Shown piece after piece: positions 1 to 7,567 of a stretch of 41,302 nucleotides of DNA. Made by a program: the position numbers and the translations under genes. The DNA comes from CAZAFM01 sp964484395 (GTDB lineage Bacteria > Campylobacterota > Campylobacteria > Campylobacterales > CAZAFM01): positions 1 through 41,302 of the forward strand of contig CAZAFM010000003.1 of assembly GCA_964484395.1 (NCBI GenBank), in the 5' to 3' direction. How positions within the stretch are numbered: the first letter of the stretch is position 1; each line of letters opens with the position of its first letter. Below the pieces are notes generated by a model. It worked only from the letters and a program-made list of their open reading frames with translations. It was not told the origin of the DNA and did no database searches.

Positions 1-1437
1 GTTGTAGAGCAGGCAAGAGAAGAGATTAAGAAGAGTGGTGCATCTAGGAGAGATATATTGAAACTATCTGGTATTGTTGGTTCTCCAATGATGACGGCCG
101 GCGTTACATAAGCAGCTGACGTTGCTACAAAAGCACAAGCCGCAGTTAGTTGTAGAGTTGTAGTAAGTAGTGGTGGTTTTGCTGGGCTGTCATTTATCAA
201 CTAATTCACAGGTCTAGCAGATGGTGCAAGCATAACACTTATTGAACCAAGTGAGACTTGCTACTATCAGCCAGGTTATACACTAATTGCAGCAGATGTA
301 TATCAGCCAGATGATGTTGTTTATAACACAGCTGATTATGTACCAAGTGATGTTAAGTGGCTAAAAACATCTGTAACTGAGTGTCATCCAGATGAGAACT
401 ATCTAGTTACGCAAAATGGTCAAAAAGTTGAGTATGACTACCTAGTAGTTACTCCAGGATTGCAGTTAAACTTTGATGGAATAGAGGGCTTTAGTGAGGA
501 TGTAGTTGGTAAAAATGGTATATCTTGTCTATATACTTGGGATGGTTCTCAAAAAACTGAAGAACTTATGATTCGCTTCTGCGAGCAGGGTGGAAAAGGT
601 GTTTTTACTCACCCAAATACTCCAATTAAGTGCGGTGGTGCACCTAAAAAAATACAGTTTTTAACAGATGGTTATGCTAGGAAGATAGGAACTAGAGATA
701 AAATGACTCTTGATTTCTATGCTCCTGGTGGCGGATACTTTGGTGTTCCTGAGTATGCAAAACTTATAGAAGATGAGTATAAGAAGAAAGATTTAGGTGC
801 TTACTTTAAGCATACACTTACATCTATAGACCCAAGTAGCAAAGAGGCTACTTTCTCTCATGCTGTTGAGACAATGGTAGATGAGTATGACCCAATTCTA
901 GAAGAGACAGTTAAGGTTAAGAAGACTTCAACTGAAGTGGTAAATGTTCCTTTTGATTTTATACATGTTACACCTCCTATGAGTGCTCCTGATGCAATTA
1001 AAAGTTCTAAACTTGCATGGCAAAAAGGTAGTGCAGCAAAAGGTGGTTGGGTAGAGCTTGAGCCTCAGACACTTCAGCATACTAGATATCCAAATGTATT
1101 TGGACTAGGTGATGTAGCTGGTATCCCTCTGGGTAAAACAGGTGGTAGTATAAGAAAGCAATACCCAGTAGCAGCTCAAAACCTAGCTGATGTAATGGCT
1201 GGTAAAGAACCAAGTGCTAAGTATGATGGATATACTGTTTGTCCACTTATTACTGATTATGGTGAGGTTGCTATGCTTGAGTTTGATTGGACAGACCCTT
1301 CAGCTGGTGTTTATTCAGGTAAAATGGCTCCTTCACTTCCACTAAACCCACTTGAGCCACATTGGTTATATTGGGTACTTAAGGTATATATGCTAAAACC
1401 AATGACTATGTATGGTATGCTAAAAGGTATGGCGTAA
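1..1437 (+). pseudogene. sqr: sulfide:quinone oxidoreductase, 5'-truncated by the window, with two in-frame stops
   Basis: Frame 1 reads as one FAD-dependent sulfide:quinone oxidoreductase from the window edge to the TAA at 1435-1437. It is interrupted by TAA at 109-111 and TAA at 205-207. The 5' part contains a twin-arginine motif (SRRDILKLSG, about codons 16-25), then a damaged dinucleotide fold where VVVSSGGFAG replaces the usual VVVGGGFAG. Downstream of codon 70 the protein is intact: YYQPGYTLIAADVY, DYLVVTPGL, the redox Cys in PIKCGGAPKK, NVFGLGDVAGIP for FAD, a second Cys in VCPLITDYG, and a basic hydrophobic C-terminus ending YGMLKGMA as in membrane-attached SQRs. The longest uninterrupted ORF starts at TTG 460, but that would lack the FAD Rossmann fold, so it is not a sensible start. 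Family identity is secure. Whether the stops are real decay or assembly error at a contig edge cannot be told here. Confidence 0.8.
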
Positions 1438-1441
1438 TCTA

Positions 1442-1675
1442 ATGGCAAAACTGCTTCTCAAAGAGATAGCGGTTTTTGCCGCTATACTCCTTGTTCTTGC
1501 TTTTTTGATTCATGGAGGAAGCTTACCTGAGAGAATAGAGATGGTAATTGGTACACCTTCAAAAATTGTCCATGCATTTATCTGGGCGGGTTTTGCTTAT
1601 ATGCTTGTATTTCTTTTTAGGGCAGTTTTTAAGGTTATTTTTATGAGAAAAAATGAGAGAAGAGAGAGCAAGTAG
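1442..1675 (+). CDS. small two-helix membrane protein of unknown function
   Basis: A 77-residue protein with two hydrophobic helices (about residues 7-25 and 43-63), a short GG-containing loop between them, and a very basic tail (RKNERRESK). It starts four bases after the sqr stop, so it is probably translated from the same mRNA, and its 3' end overlaps the next gene by 23 bases in another frame. I do not recognise a family. Co-directional linkage to sqr suggests a membrane accessory role, and overlap with the FRG gene suggests the two are made together. Both are inferences from context only. Confidence 0.7.
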   Translation: MAKLLLKEIAVFAAILLVLAFLIHGGSLPERIEMVIGTPSKIVHAFIWAGFAYMLVFLFRAVFKVIFMRKNERRESK

Positions 1676-2450
1676 TTTTGATCATCTACTAGAGCTTCTT
1701 TATGAAGGCTCGTTCAAAAGTGATATACACCGCTTTAGGTCTGATTTTGTTTTTAGGGGACTCTCAAGTAGTGGATATGGATTAAAAACATCCATCATGA
1801 GACTTGGAGGAGACTATAAACACTTAGAAAAACATCTTCTTAGAAACTTCAAAAAATACGCTCACAGAACTGCATTTATGGATGAAAACATCTGGACTTG
1901 GCTCTCTTTAGCTCAGCATCATGGACTGCCTACAAGACTGCTTGATTGGACTTATTCTCCATATATTGCACTCCATTTTGCAACAGCAAATATAGACGAA
2001 TATGAATTTGATGGAATTATTTGGTGTGTAGATTATGTAAAACTACACAAAAGACTTCCTAAAAAGCTAAGACTACTTCTAGAGAATGAGGGGTGTAATG
2101 CCTTTACTACGGGGCTTTTGAATGATGGTGCAAAAAGTCTGCATGAACTAGAGTCGCTTAGTAGTGATGAGTTTGTACTGTTTTTTGAACCACCATCTTT
2201 GGATGATAGGATAGTGAATCAGTATGCACTTTTTTCACTCTCTTCTAGCTCTTCACTCCTACTTAGTGAGTGGCTTAGAAGTGATGAGAGCCTATATAAA
2301 AGAGTTATTATTCCAAGTGAGCTTAAGTGGGAGATAAGAGATAAGCTAGATCAAGCAAATATCACTGAGAGGGTGCTTTTCCCCGGACTAAGTGGGCTAT
2401 GTAGTTGGCTTAAGCGACACTATGCTCCACACCCAAAGAAGAAGTTCTAA
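1653..2450 (+). CDS. FRG-domain protein
   Basis: A 265-residue soluble protein. Residues about 20-115 match the FRG domain (named for its conserved F-x-RG motif): FVFRGLSS, then a Y-x-L-x-x-S/T-I-x-R segment (GYGLKTSIMRL), then the hallmark LAQHHGLPTRLLDWTYSPYIALHFA, which is broken here for length. The C-terminal half (about 120-265) is less conserved and has no obvious second domain. FRG domains occur alone or in larger proteins in bacteria, often in mobile or defence contexts, and their biochemical activity is not well defined. The ATG at 1653 lies inside the preceding gene, 23 bases before its stop, so translation is probably coupled. It converges with the small minus-strand ORF 2447-2545. 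Confidence 0.85.
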   Translation: MREERASSFDHLLELLYEGSFKSDIHRFRSDFVFRGLSSSGYGLKTSIMRLGGDYKHLEKHLLRNFKKYAHRTAFMDENIWTWLSLAQHHGLPTRLLDWTYSPYIALHFATANIDEYEFDGIIWCVDYVKLHKRLPKKLRLLLENEGCNAFTTGLLNDGAKSLHELESLSSDEFVLFFEPPSLDDRIVNQYALFSLSSSSSLLLSEWLRSDESLYKRVIIPSELKWEIRDKLDQANITERVLFPGLSGLCSWLKRHYAPHPKKKF

Positions 2451-2545
2451 CGCCCTCCCTCCTCCTCTTTTTGTTTAAAAAGATAGAGTGTGTATATTAT
2501 TGTTAGCAGAGAAGTTGTGAGTACAAGCACTAAAGAACTATTCAT
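2447..2545 (-). CDS. 32-residue putative single-helix membrane peptide
   Basis: On the minus strand an ATG at 2545-2543 opens a 32-codon ORF. Its product begins MNSSLVLVLTTSLLTIIYTL, a clean transmembrane helix, and ends in a charged tail KQKEEEGGR. A Shine-Dalgarno-like AAAGGTG lies about six bases upstream of the ATG. The ORF starts ten bases after the stop of the FlaC-like gene, so it would be the second gene of that transcript, and its stop overlaps the FRG gene's stop on the other strand. Supported by start, RBS and composition, but it is short enough to be chance. Confidence 0.4.
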   Translation of the reverse strand: MNSSLVLVLTTSLLTIIYTLYLFKQKEEEGGR

Positions 2546-2554
2546 ATATCACCT

Positions 2555-3196
2555 TTAAAACATATTTTTAAACGCGTCTTTTGAGAAGCTTCCAAAATCT
2601 TGGCTAGCACCACCAAATTGTTGCTGGGCTTGAGAAACTGAGTTTGTAATATCAACTATTGCCCCTTGGATTTGCCCTATGGAGCTGCTTGCTTCATCAA
2701 AAATTTTTTCTATAGATTCACTATTTAGATTTTGAGGTAGGTTAGGTGCTTCTACTTTAAACTCTATACTTCTACTTCCAACAGGAATCTCAATAGAGGA
2801 GCCAAAAACCTTTTTTCCCATAAAAGATGCATTATCAAGTAGGCTCTGCATTTCTGAAGCCATATTTCTTCCCTCAGCGGTTATATCTCTTTTTTCTTGA
2901 TCACTTATGTTTGGGTCTTGTTGTATCTTAGCGACCCATTCCATATTTTCTTGAAAGTTCATAACCTTCCCAAGAGTCTTTTTGGCACTTTGTAGTAGCC
3001 CTATGGCTTCATTACTGTTTTGTGCATTTATACTAAAGGCTTGAGCCTCAATTTTTTTACTGTTTCCAAAAACAGCACTATCATTCTTAGTAGCCTTACT
3101 CTCTTGTGCTGGCTTTTCTGTAGCCTCTTTTGGAGCTAATCCACCTAAGTGCTTATTGAAAATAGCCATCATTGATTCATTTGCATTAACTTGCAT
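2555..3196 (-). CDS. FlaC-like small flagellin-related protein
   Basis: A 213-residue protein related to the D1 region of flagellins, most like Campylobacter FlaC (a short secreted flagellin homologue). Shared features are a helical AIGLLQSAKKTLGKVMNF stretch, the IQQDPNISDQEKRDITAE linker with the polar D/E-K pattern, and NASFMGKKVF, corresponding to flagellin's SFNGxxLF turn. The central D2/D3 region is absent. The C-terminus is helical and Gln/Ser-rich, without a standard flagellin D0 end, so polymerisation into a filament is doubtful. The start is placed at MQVNANES (3196) rather than the longer ORF start at 3247, because CAAGGAGG sits seven bases before 3196 and a sigma-54 promoter would start transcription near 3229, inside the longer ORF. 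Confidence 0.7.
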   Translation of the reverse strand: MQVNANESMMAIFNKHLGGLAPKEATEKPAQESKATKNDSAVFGNSKKIEAQAFSINAQNSNEAIGLLQSAKKTLGKVMNFQENMEWVAKIQQDPNISDQEKRDITAEGRNMASEMQSLLDNASFMGKKVFGSSIEIPVGSRSIEFKVEAPNLPQNLNSESIEKIFDEASSSIGQIQGAIVDITNSVSQAQQQFGGASQDFGSFSKDAFKNMF

Positions 3197-3239
3197 AGTG
3201 CCTCCTTGCAGATGCTTCTGTTCTAAATTATCAATACTT

Positions 3240-3257
3240 AAGCACATTTTGTTCCAA
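3240..3257 (-). promoter_or_regulatory. sigma-54 promoter of the FlaC-like gene
   Basis: The minus strand reads TTTGGAACAAAATGTGCTT. The GG (3255-3254) and GC (3243-3242) are separated by exactly ten bases, and the flanks fit the epsilonproteobacterial RpoN consensus TTGGAAC-N4-6-TTGCTT. Predicted transcription start is about 3229, giving a leader of about 33 bases containing the strong RBS. Confidence 0.7.
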
Positions 3258-3345
3258 AGTTTTTAACCGACCTTACGCATATTATGAAATCAGTTGATAC
3301 TATATTTGACTAAGGTCAGTTATAAATTAGAGTTTATGGGGATTG

Positions 3346-4701
3346 ATGATATTATTTGATAAATTTTTAATAGGATGTTTGTTGAAAGTAGTTGTAGTTG
3401 TAGTATTTTTTATAGTTTCACTTTTTGCTATGCCAAAAAGCTTCTCGTTGATAAAAAAAGGGAGTGATGATAACTCTTCACAAGAGGGAAACACTCTTCT
3501 TATCATCTCTGGTATTCAAGGTGATGAAGATGGTGGATATATGGCATCTAACCTACTATCAAAAAGATACAATATAGAGGGAGGAGAGGTCTGGATAGTT
3601 CCTAATCTAAACTATAAAAGCATACTTGAAAACAGCAGAGGCGTATATGGTGATATGAACAGAAAGTTCAAGAATATTAGCAGAGATGATCCGGATTTTG
3701 AGTTAGTAGAGAGGATTAAGTCTGTTATTTTAGATGATGCTGTAGATATGGTATTACACCTACATGATGGGAGTGGTTTTTATAGAAAAGAGTACATTGA
3801 CTCTAAGCTAAATCCGCAAAGATGGGGGCAGAGTGTCATTATAGATGCAGTAGAAGTAAATGCTTCTAAGTATGGAGAGCTAAACACTATCGCTCAAGAC
3901 ATTACTGAAAATATCAACGACCACTTACTAGATGAAACTCACAAATTCCATATAAAGAACACAAACACATCACTTGGAAAAACATTTGAGCAAAAAGAGA
4001 TGCTAAAAACTCTTACCTATTTTACTATAGAAAACAGCAAAGCAGCTCTAGCAAATGAAGCTAGTAAAGAGCTTCCACTTGAGGAGAGGGTTTATTACCA
4101 CTTAAGAGCTATAGAGTCTTATATGGACTATCTTGGGATCTCATATACAAAAGACCTTGAGCTAACTCCTGATGCTATAAAGGAGAGTTTTTATAAAAAT
4201 ATTGAGATTGACATTAATGATAAAAAGATAGTTTTTCCCACCGCAAACATTAGAAACTATCTAGGATATGTACCACTTAAAAAAGATGATAATAACATAA
4301 CATCACAAACACCTCTAATTATTAGCAAAAAAGTTGGAAAATTCTATGATATTTATTATGGGGCAAACAGACTAACTAGGCTCAGCCCACAGTACTTTGA
4401 GTATTGTGATATAGGTAGAATTGAGGCAGTAGTAGATGGAAAAACAAGAGTCTATGAGAGCGGAGATATTGTAGAGATAGATGAATATGTAAATATCAAA
4501 ACCAAAGATGAGTATAGAGTCAATGTTATAGGCTTTATCAAAGACCCAAACAACCTAAAAGCAAGTGAAGACAGCGTGGACATCTATAAAAAAGAGTTTA
4601 TAAAGCGCTTCTCTATAGATACAAAAGGGGAGTTATATAGAGCAGAAATATACAAAGATGGAAAGTATTGCGGTATGCTTGTACTCAATTACAAAGAGTA
4701 G
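3346..4701 (+). CDS. csd4: M99-family peptidoglycan carboxypeptidase (Csd4/Pgp1-type)
   Basis: A 451-residue periplasmic zinc carboxypeptidase. In Helicobacter (Csd4) and Campylobacter (Pgp1) this enzyme trims peptidoglycan tripeptides to dipeptides and sets helical cell shape. It has an N-terminal membrane or signal segment (VVVVVVFFIVSLFA), then the family's unusual zinc site in which Gln replaces the first His: GIQGDEDGG (Gln and Glu near residues 58 and 61), and the third ligand in HLHDGSGFY (near 138-140). The rest holds the all-beta C-terminal modules expected of M99. The length matches Csd4 (about 440). The start is taken at ATG 3346. TTG 3343 would add one residue, and GGGG just upstream is the only RBS-like feature. 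It is divergent from the FlaC-like gene and appears monocistronic. Confidence 0.8.
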   Translation: MILFDKFLIGCLLKVVVVVVFFIVSLFAMPKSFSLIKKGSDDNSSQEGNTLLIISGIQGDEDGGYMASNLLSKRYNIEGGEVWIVPNLNYKSILENSRGVYGDMNRKFKNISRDDPDFELVERIKSVILDDAVDMVLHLHDGSGFYRKEYIDSKLNPQRWGQSVIIDAVEVNASKYGELNTIAQDITENINDHLLDETHKFHIKNTNTSLGKTFEQKEMLKTLTYFTIENSKAALANEASKELPLEERVYYHLRAIESYMDYLGISYTKDLELTPDAIKESFYKNIEIDINDKKIVFPTANIRNYLGYVPLKKDDNNITSQTPLIISKKVGKFYDIYYGANRLTRLSPQYFEYCDIGRIEAVVDGKTRVYESGDIVEIDEYVNIKTKDEYRVNVIGFIKDPNNLKASEDSVDIYKKEFIKRFSIDTKGELYRAEIYKDGKYCGMLVLNYKE

Positions 4702-4822
4702 ATATAGTGTGGCATAAGGTAACAAGTACTTGATTAAATATAATTTAGTAGGTTGATTAAGTTTTTAGAAGACCTTTTTAAGATGAGTTTGGTACTAATA
4801 ATAGAGAGTATATAGTTAGATT

Positions 4823-4870
4823 GTTACGATATGTATCGCATTAAAACAGAATATGTTACATATAGTTACA
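4823..4870 (+). promoter_or_regulatory. putative activator or repressor site: GTTACA direct repeats upstream of icd
   Basis: GTTACA-TATA-GTTACA at 4855-4870 is a perfect direct repeat with a ten-base period. A weaker copy, GTTACG-ATAT-GTATCG, lies at 4823-4838, 32 bases earlier. Ten- to eleven-base direct repeats are the typical target of OmpR/PhoB-type response regulators. The same repeat, in the same orientation relative to the gene, lies upstream of the oxidoreductase cluster that starts at 19052. Confidence 0.5.
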
Positions 4871-4931
4871 TATAAGAAGAATTTACACCACTAATCAAGG
4901 TTCATATCTTCTTTATTGTGTGTTGGTTTGA

Positions 4932-4937
4932 TACAAT
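4932..4937 (+). promoter_or_regulatory. candidate sigma-70 -10 box for icd
   Basis: TACAAT in the context GTTTGATACAATACTG. There is no strong -35, as is usual in Campylobacterota. It lies 62 bases downstream of the GTTACA repeats, comparable to the 68 bases between repeat and -10 at the cluster-1 promoter. Confidence 0.35.
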
Positions 4938-5025
4938 ACTGAATATAAACATTTTGAGTGGAGGCAATTAGCCAAACAATCTTAGGAGTGTTTATAAAAC
5001 TCAATTTATCAAGGAAGGAAGAAAA

Positions 5026-6483
5026 ATGGCAAAGACAACAATTACAGTAGCAAGAGGTGATGGTATTGGTCCTGAGATTATGGATGCAAGTATTAGAGTG
5101 CTTGAGGCTGCTGGTGCTGAGGCAGAGTGGGAGCATATTGATGTAGGAGAGAAAGTTTATCTTTCTGGAAATACTTCTGGTATTGGTCAAGAAGCTTGGG
5201 ATTCTATCAAAAAAAATAAAATTCTTTATAAAGCACCTATCACAACACCTCAAGGTGGTGGATACAAAAGCCTAAATGTAACAATAAGAAAAACTTTAGG
5301 TCTATACGCTAATGTTCGTCCTGCTATAGCTTACGATCCATTTATACCTTCAAGATATCCAGGTATGAATGTTGTAACTATTCGTGAAAATGAAGAAGAT
5401 TTGTACGCTGGAATAGAGCATCAGCAGACTCCTGAGGTAACTCAGTGTCTAAAGCTAATAACTAGACCTGGTTGTGAAAGAATATCAAAATACGCATTTG
5501 AATATGCAAGAGCGTATGGTAGAAAAAGAATTACTTGTATGATAAAAGATAACATCATGAAGATTACTGATGGTCTTTTTGTAAAAGTATTCTATGAAGT
5601 AGCGAAAGAGTATCCTGATATTCAAGCTGATGATTGGATTATTGATATTGGTATGGCAAAGCTAGTTGACGCTCCAGAAGATTTTGATATGGTTCTTATG
5701 CCAAACCTATATGGTGATGTTGCAACTGATATTCTAGGGCTTATGACTGGGTCTGTTGGTATTGCTCCGGGTGCAAATGTTGGTGATGATATTGCTATGT
5801 ATGAAGCAATTCACGGCTCTGCTCCAAGACATGCAGGTCAGAACAAAGCTAACCCTTCAGGTCTATTACTCTCTGGTGTTATGATGATGGTTCAAGTAGG
5901 TCAACCACAAGTTGCTGAGAAAGTTCACAACGCATGGCTTAAAACTATAGAAGATGGTATAGTAACTTATGACCTTGCTAGAAAACTAAAAGCACAAGGT
6001 AAAGAGCATACTGAAGTGGGAACTAAAGAGTTTGCTGATGCAATTATTGAAAGAATTGGTCAAGAGCCTTCAACTCTAAAACCTGTAAGATATGACAAAT
6101 GGATTCAGATTAAAAAACCTGAACTTACAAATGTAAGAAGCCAAAAAATGGAACTAATTGGTGTAGATATCTTTACAAGAGATGATTGTGATGCAAACAC
6201 AATAGGTGATAAACTAGTTGAGATTGCAAAAGATACAGGATTAGAACTTAAGATGATCTCTAATAGAGGACAAAAAGTATATCCAAGCGGCCACCCTGAA
6301 ACTTTCTTAACAGATCATTGGAGATGCAGATATTATGCTAATAACCAAGGTGATGTTATCAAAAACTCTGATATTACAGATATGATGAACAGAATCTCTG
6401 ATGCTGGTATTGAGGTTATAAAAACGGAGAACCTATATAAGTTAGAAGGTGAGAGATCATACTCTCTAGGACAAGGTGAGTAA
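5026..6483 (+). CDS. icd: isocitrate dehydrogenase, Thermus-like type with C-terminal extension
   Basis: A 485-residue beta-decarboxylating dehydrogenase interconverting isocitrate and 2-oxoglutarate plus CO2. In a reductive TCA cycle it runs as a carboxylase. Substrate-binding residues are visible: Ser82, Asn84 and Arg88 in GYKSLNVTIRK, Arg98, and Arg120 followed by ENEEDLYAG. The Asp-rich metal site and the HGSAPRHAGQNKANP cofactor loop follow. After about residue 345 there is an extra domain (VGVDIF, LKMISNRGQKVYP, TDHWRCRYY) like the C-terminal domain of Thermus thermophilus NADP-IDH and unlike the 416-residue E. coli enzyme. NADP preference is likely by that resemblance but not proven. 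The start has a strong AAGGAAGGA RBS. Confidence 0.92.
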   Translation: MAKTTITVARGDGIGPEIMDASIRVLEAAGAEAEWEHIDVGEKVYLSGNTSGIGQEAWDSIKKNKILYKAPITTPQGGGYKSLNVTIRKTLGLYANVRPAIAYDPFIPSRYPGMNVVTIRENEEDLYAGIEHQQTPEVTQCLKLITRPGCERISKYAFEYARAYGRKRITCMIKDNIMKITDGLFVKVFYEVAKEYPDIQADDWIIDIGMAKLVDAPEDFDMVLMPNLYGDVATDILGLMTGSVGIAPGANVGDDIAMYEAIHGSAPRHAGQNKANPSGLLLSGVMMMVQVGQPQVAEKVHNAWLKTIEDGIVTYDLARKLKAQGKEHTEVGTKEFADAIIERIGQEPSTLKPVRYDKWIQIKKPELTNVRSQKMELIGVDIFTRDDCDANTIGDKLVEIAKDTGLELKMISNRGQKVYPSGHPETFLTDHWRCRYYANNQGDVIKNSDITDMMNRISDAGIEVIKTENLYKLEGERSYSLGQGE

Positions 6484-6537
6484 AAAGCTCCCAAATAGTA
6501 AAACTAATTTTTTAGATAATATTTGGTAACATAACCG

Positions 6538-6566
6538 TCTCCCTCCCTTAAAGGAGGGGAGATTTT
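6538..6566 (+). terminator. rho-independent terminator after icd
   Basis: TCTCCCTCCC-TTAAA-GGAGGGGAGA forms a ten-pair stem with one mismatch and one wobble, followed directly by TTTT. It lies between icd and sbtA, and the sbtA RBS (AGGAGG at 6571-6576) begins only a few bases later. It could therefore also act as an attenuator letting some icd transcripts run into sbtA. Confidence 0.65.
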
Positions 6567-6583
6567 CTAGAGGAGGGTGCGCT

Positions 6584-7564
6584 ATGAGCATTGACTTGAT
6601 TATCCAAAATTTTCTTAATCCCCCAGTTTTATTCTTTTTTCTCGGGATGCTGGCAGTCTTTTTAAAGTCAGAACTAACAATACCGCAACCACTTCCAAAA
6701 CTTTTTTCACTATTTTTGATAATAGCTATCGGTCTTCATGGGGGGTACGAGCTTTCAAAAAGTGGTCTAAATGCAACAGTTCTTACAGGTCTAGGTCTTG
6801 CAGTTTTTATGGCATCTATTGTTCCAATATATAGTTATTTTATTTTGCGTGCAAAACTTGATACCTATAATGCCGTAGCGCTAGCTGCAACATATGGCTC
6901 TATTAGTGCTGTTACATTTATCACTGGTGTTACTTATTTGCAGACACTTGGGGTTGATTATGGTGGTTATATGGTTGCTGCTATGACACTCATGGAGTCA
7001 CCAGCTATTATCATAGGGCTAGTATTTGCTGCTATGTTTGCAAACAAGGGTGAGGGCAAAGAGAAGAAAAAGACAGATTGGGCTGAGATTGGTAGGGAAG
7101 CATTTTTAAATCCTTCAGTATATCTTTTAATGGGTGCTCTAGTGATTGGTATTTTAACAGGAGAGAGAGGTTGGAGCTCTATGGAACCAATGTATGGTGA
7201 CCTCTTTAAAGGTATGTTGGCTCTTTTCTTATTGGATATGGGTCTAGCAGCTGCTAAAAGAATCGGGGAGCTAAAAAAGCTTGGTTCATTTTTGATTATA
7301 TTTGCTATAGTTATGCCTATAGTAAATGCTTGTCTATCCATAGCTCTAGCGTACTTATTTGGACTATCAAAAGGTGATGCTTTTTTGCTTTCACTACTAA
7401 GTGCAAGTGCTTCATATATTGCTGTCCCAGCAGCTATGAGGCTATCAGTTCCTGAGGCAAATCCAGGTATATATCTACCTCTTAGTTTAGCAGTTACCTT
7501 CCCTTTCAACATATCTTTAGGTATACCACTATATTATTTTATAATTAACGGAATATGGGGGTAA
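6584..7564 (+). CDS. sbtA: sodium-dependent bicarbonate transporter SbtA
   Basis: A 326-residue polytopic membrane protein of the SbtA family (formerly DUF897), a high-affinity Na+/HCO3- symporter best known from cyanobacteria. It has two inverted five-helix halves with family signatures: LNPPVLFFFLGMLAVFLKS, IAIGLHGGYEL, AATYGSISAVTF, LMESPAIIIGL, the cytoplasmic linker KGEGKEKKKTDW, FKGMLALFLLDMGL, SASASYIAVPAAMRL and SLAVTFPFNISLGIPLY. It is slightly shorter than cyanobacterial proteins (about 370), mainly in the linker. It is the first gene of sbtA-sbtB-purK-purE, with spacings of 3 and 9 bases and one overlap. Its RBS AGGAGG is strong. Confidence 0.93.
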   Translation: MSIDLIIQNFLNPPVLFFFLGMLAVFLKSELTIPQPLPKLFSLFLIIAIGLHGGYELSKSGLNATVLTGLGLAVFMASIVPIYSYFILRAKLDTYNAVALAATYGSISAVTFITGVTYLQTLGVDYGGYMVAAMTLMESPAIIIGLVFAAMFANKGEGKEKKKTDWAEIGREAFLNPSVYLLMGALVIGILTGERGWSSMEPMYGDLFKGMLALFLLDMGLAAAKRIGELKKLGSFLIIFAIVMPIVNACLSIALAYLFGLSKGDAFLLSLLSASASYIAVPAAMRLSVPEANPGIYLPLSLAVTFPFNISLGIPLYYFIINGIWG

Positions 7565-7567
7565 GCT

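Larger units (their letters stand above)
4702..5025 (+). other. 324-bp intergenic region: leader and control region of icd
   Basis: There is no plausible gene here; the minus ORF crossing it is a shadow of icd. It holds a pair of TTGATTAA repeats (4730-4737, 4753-4760), a degenerate GTTACG-N4-GTATCG (4823-4838), a perfect GTTACA-N4-GTTACA (4855-4870), a candidate -10 TACAAT (4932-4937) and a strong RBS AAGGAAGGA just before icd. No clear terminator for the upstream peptidase gene is visible. Confidence 0.6.

Noticed and set aside
3197..3247. Longer start for the FlaC-like gene
   Set aside because: The sigma-54 start site lies within this extension, and the strong RBS is at the later ATG.
4730..4760. 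TTGATTAA pair as a CRISPR or iteron-like repeat
   Set aside because: Only two short AT-rich copies; no array and no cas or rep gene nearby.
4891..5253. 120-codon minus-strand ORF over the icd start
   Set aside because: Cys/Ser/Leu-rich translation opposite a certain gene; a shadow of icd and its leader.
6967..7512. 181-codon minus-strand ORF inside sbtA
   Set aside because: Antisense shadow of a hydrophobic gene; no recognisable domain and no RBS.
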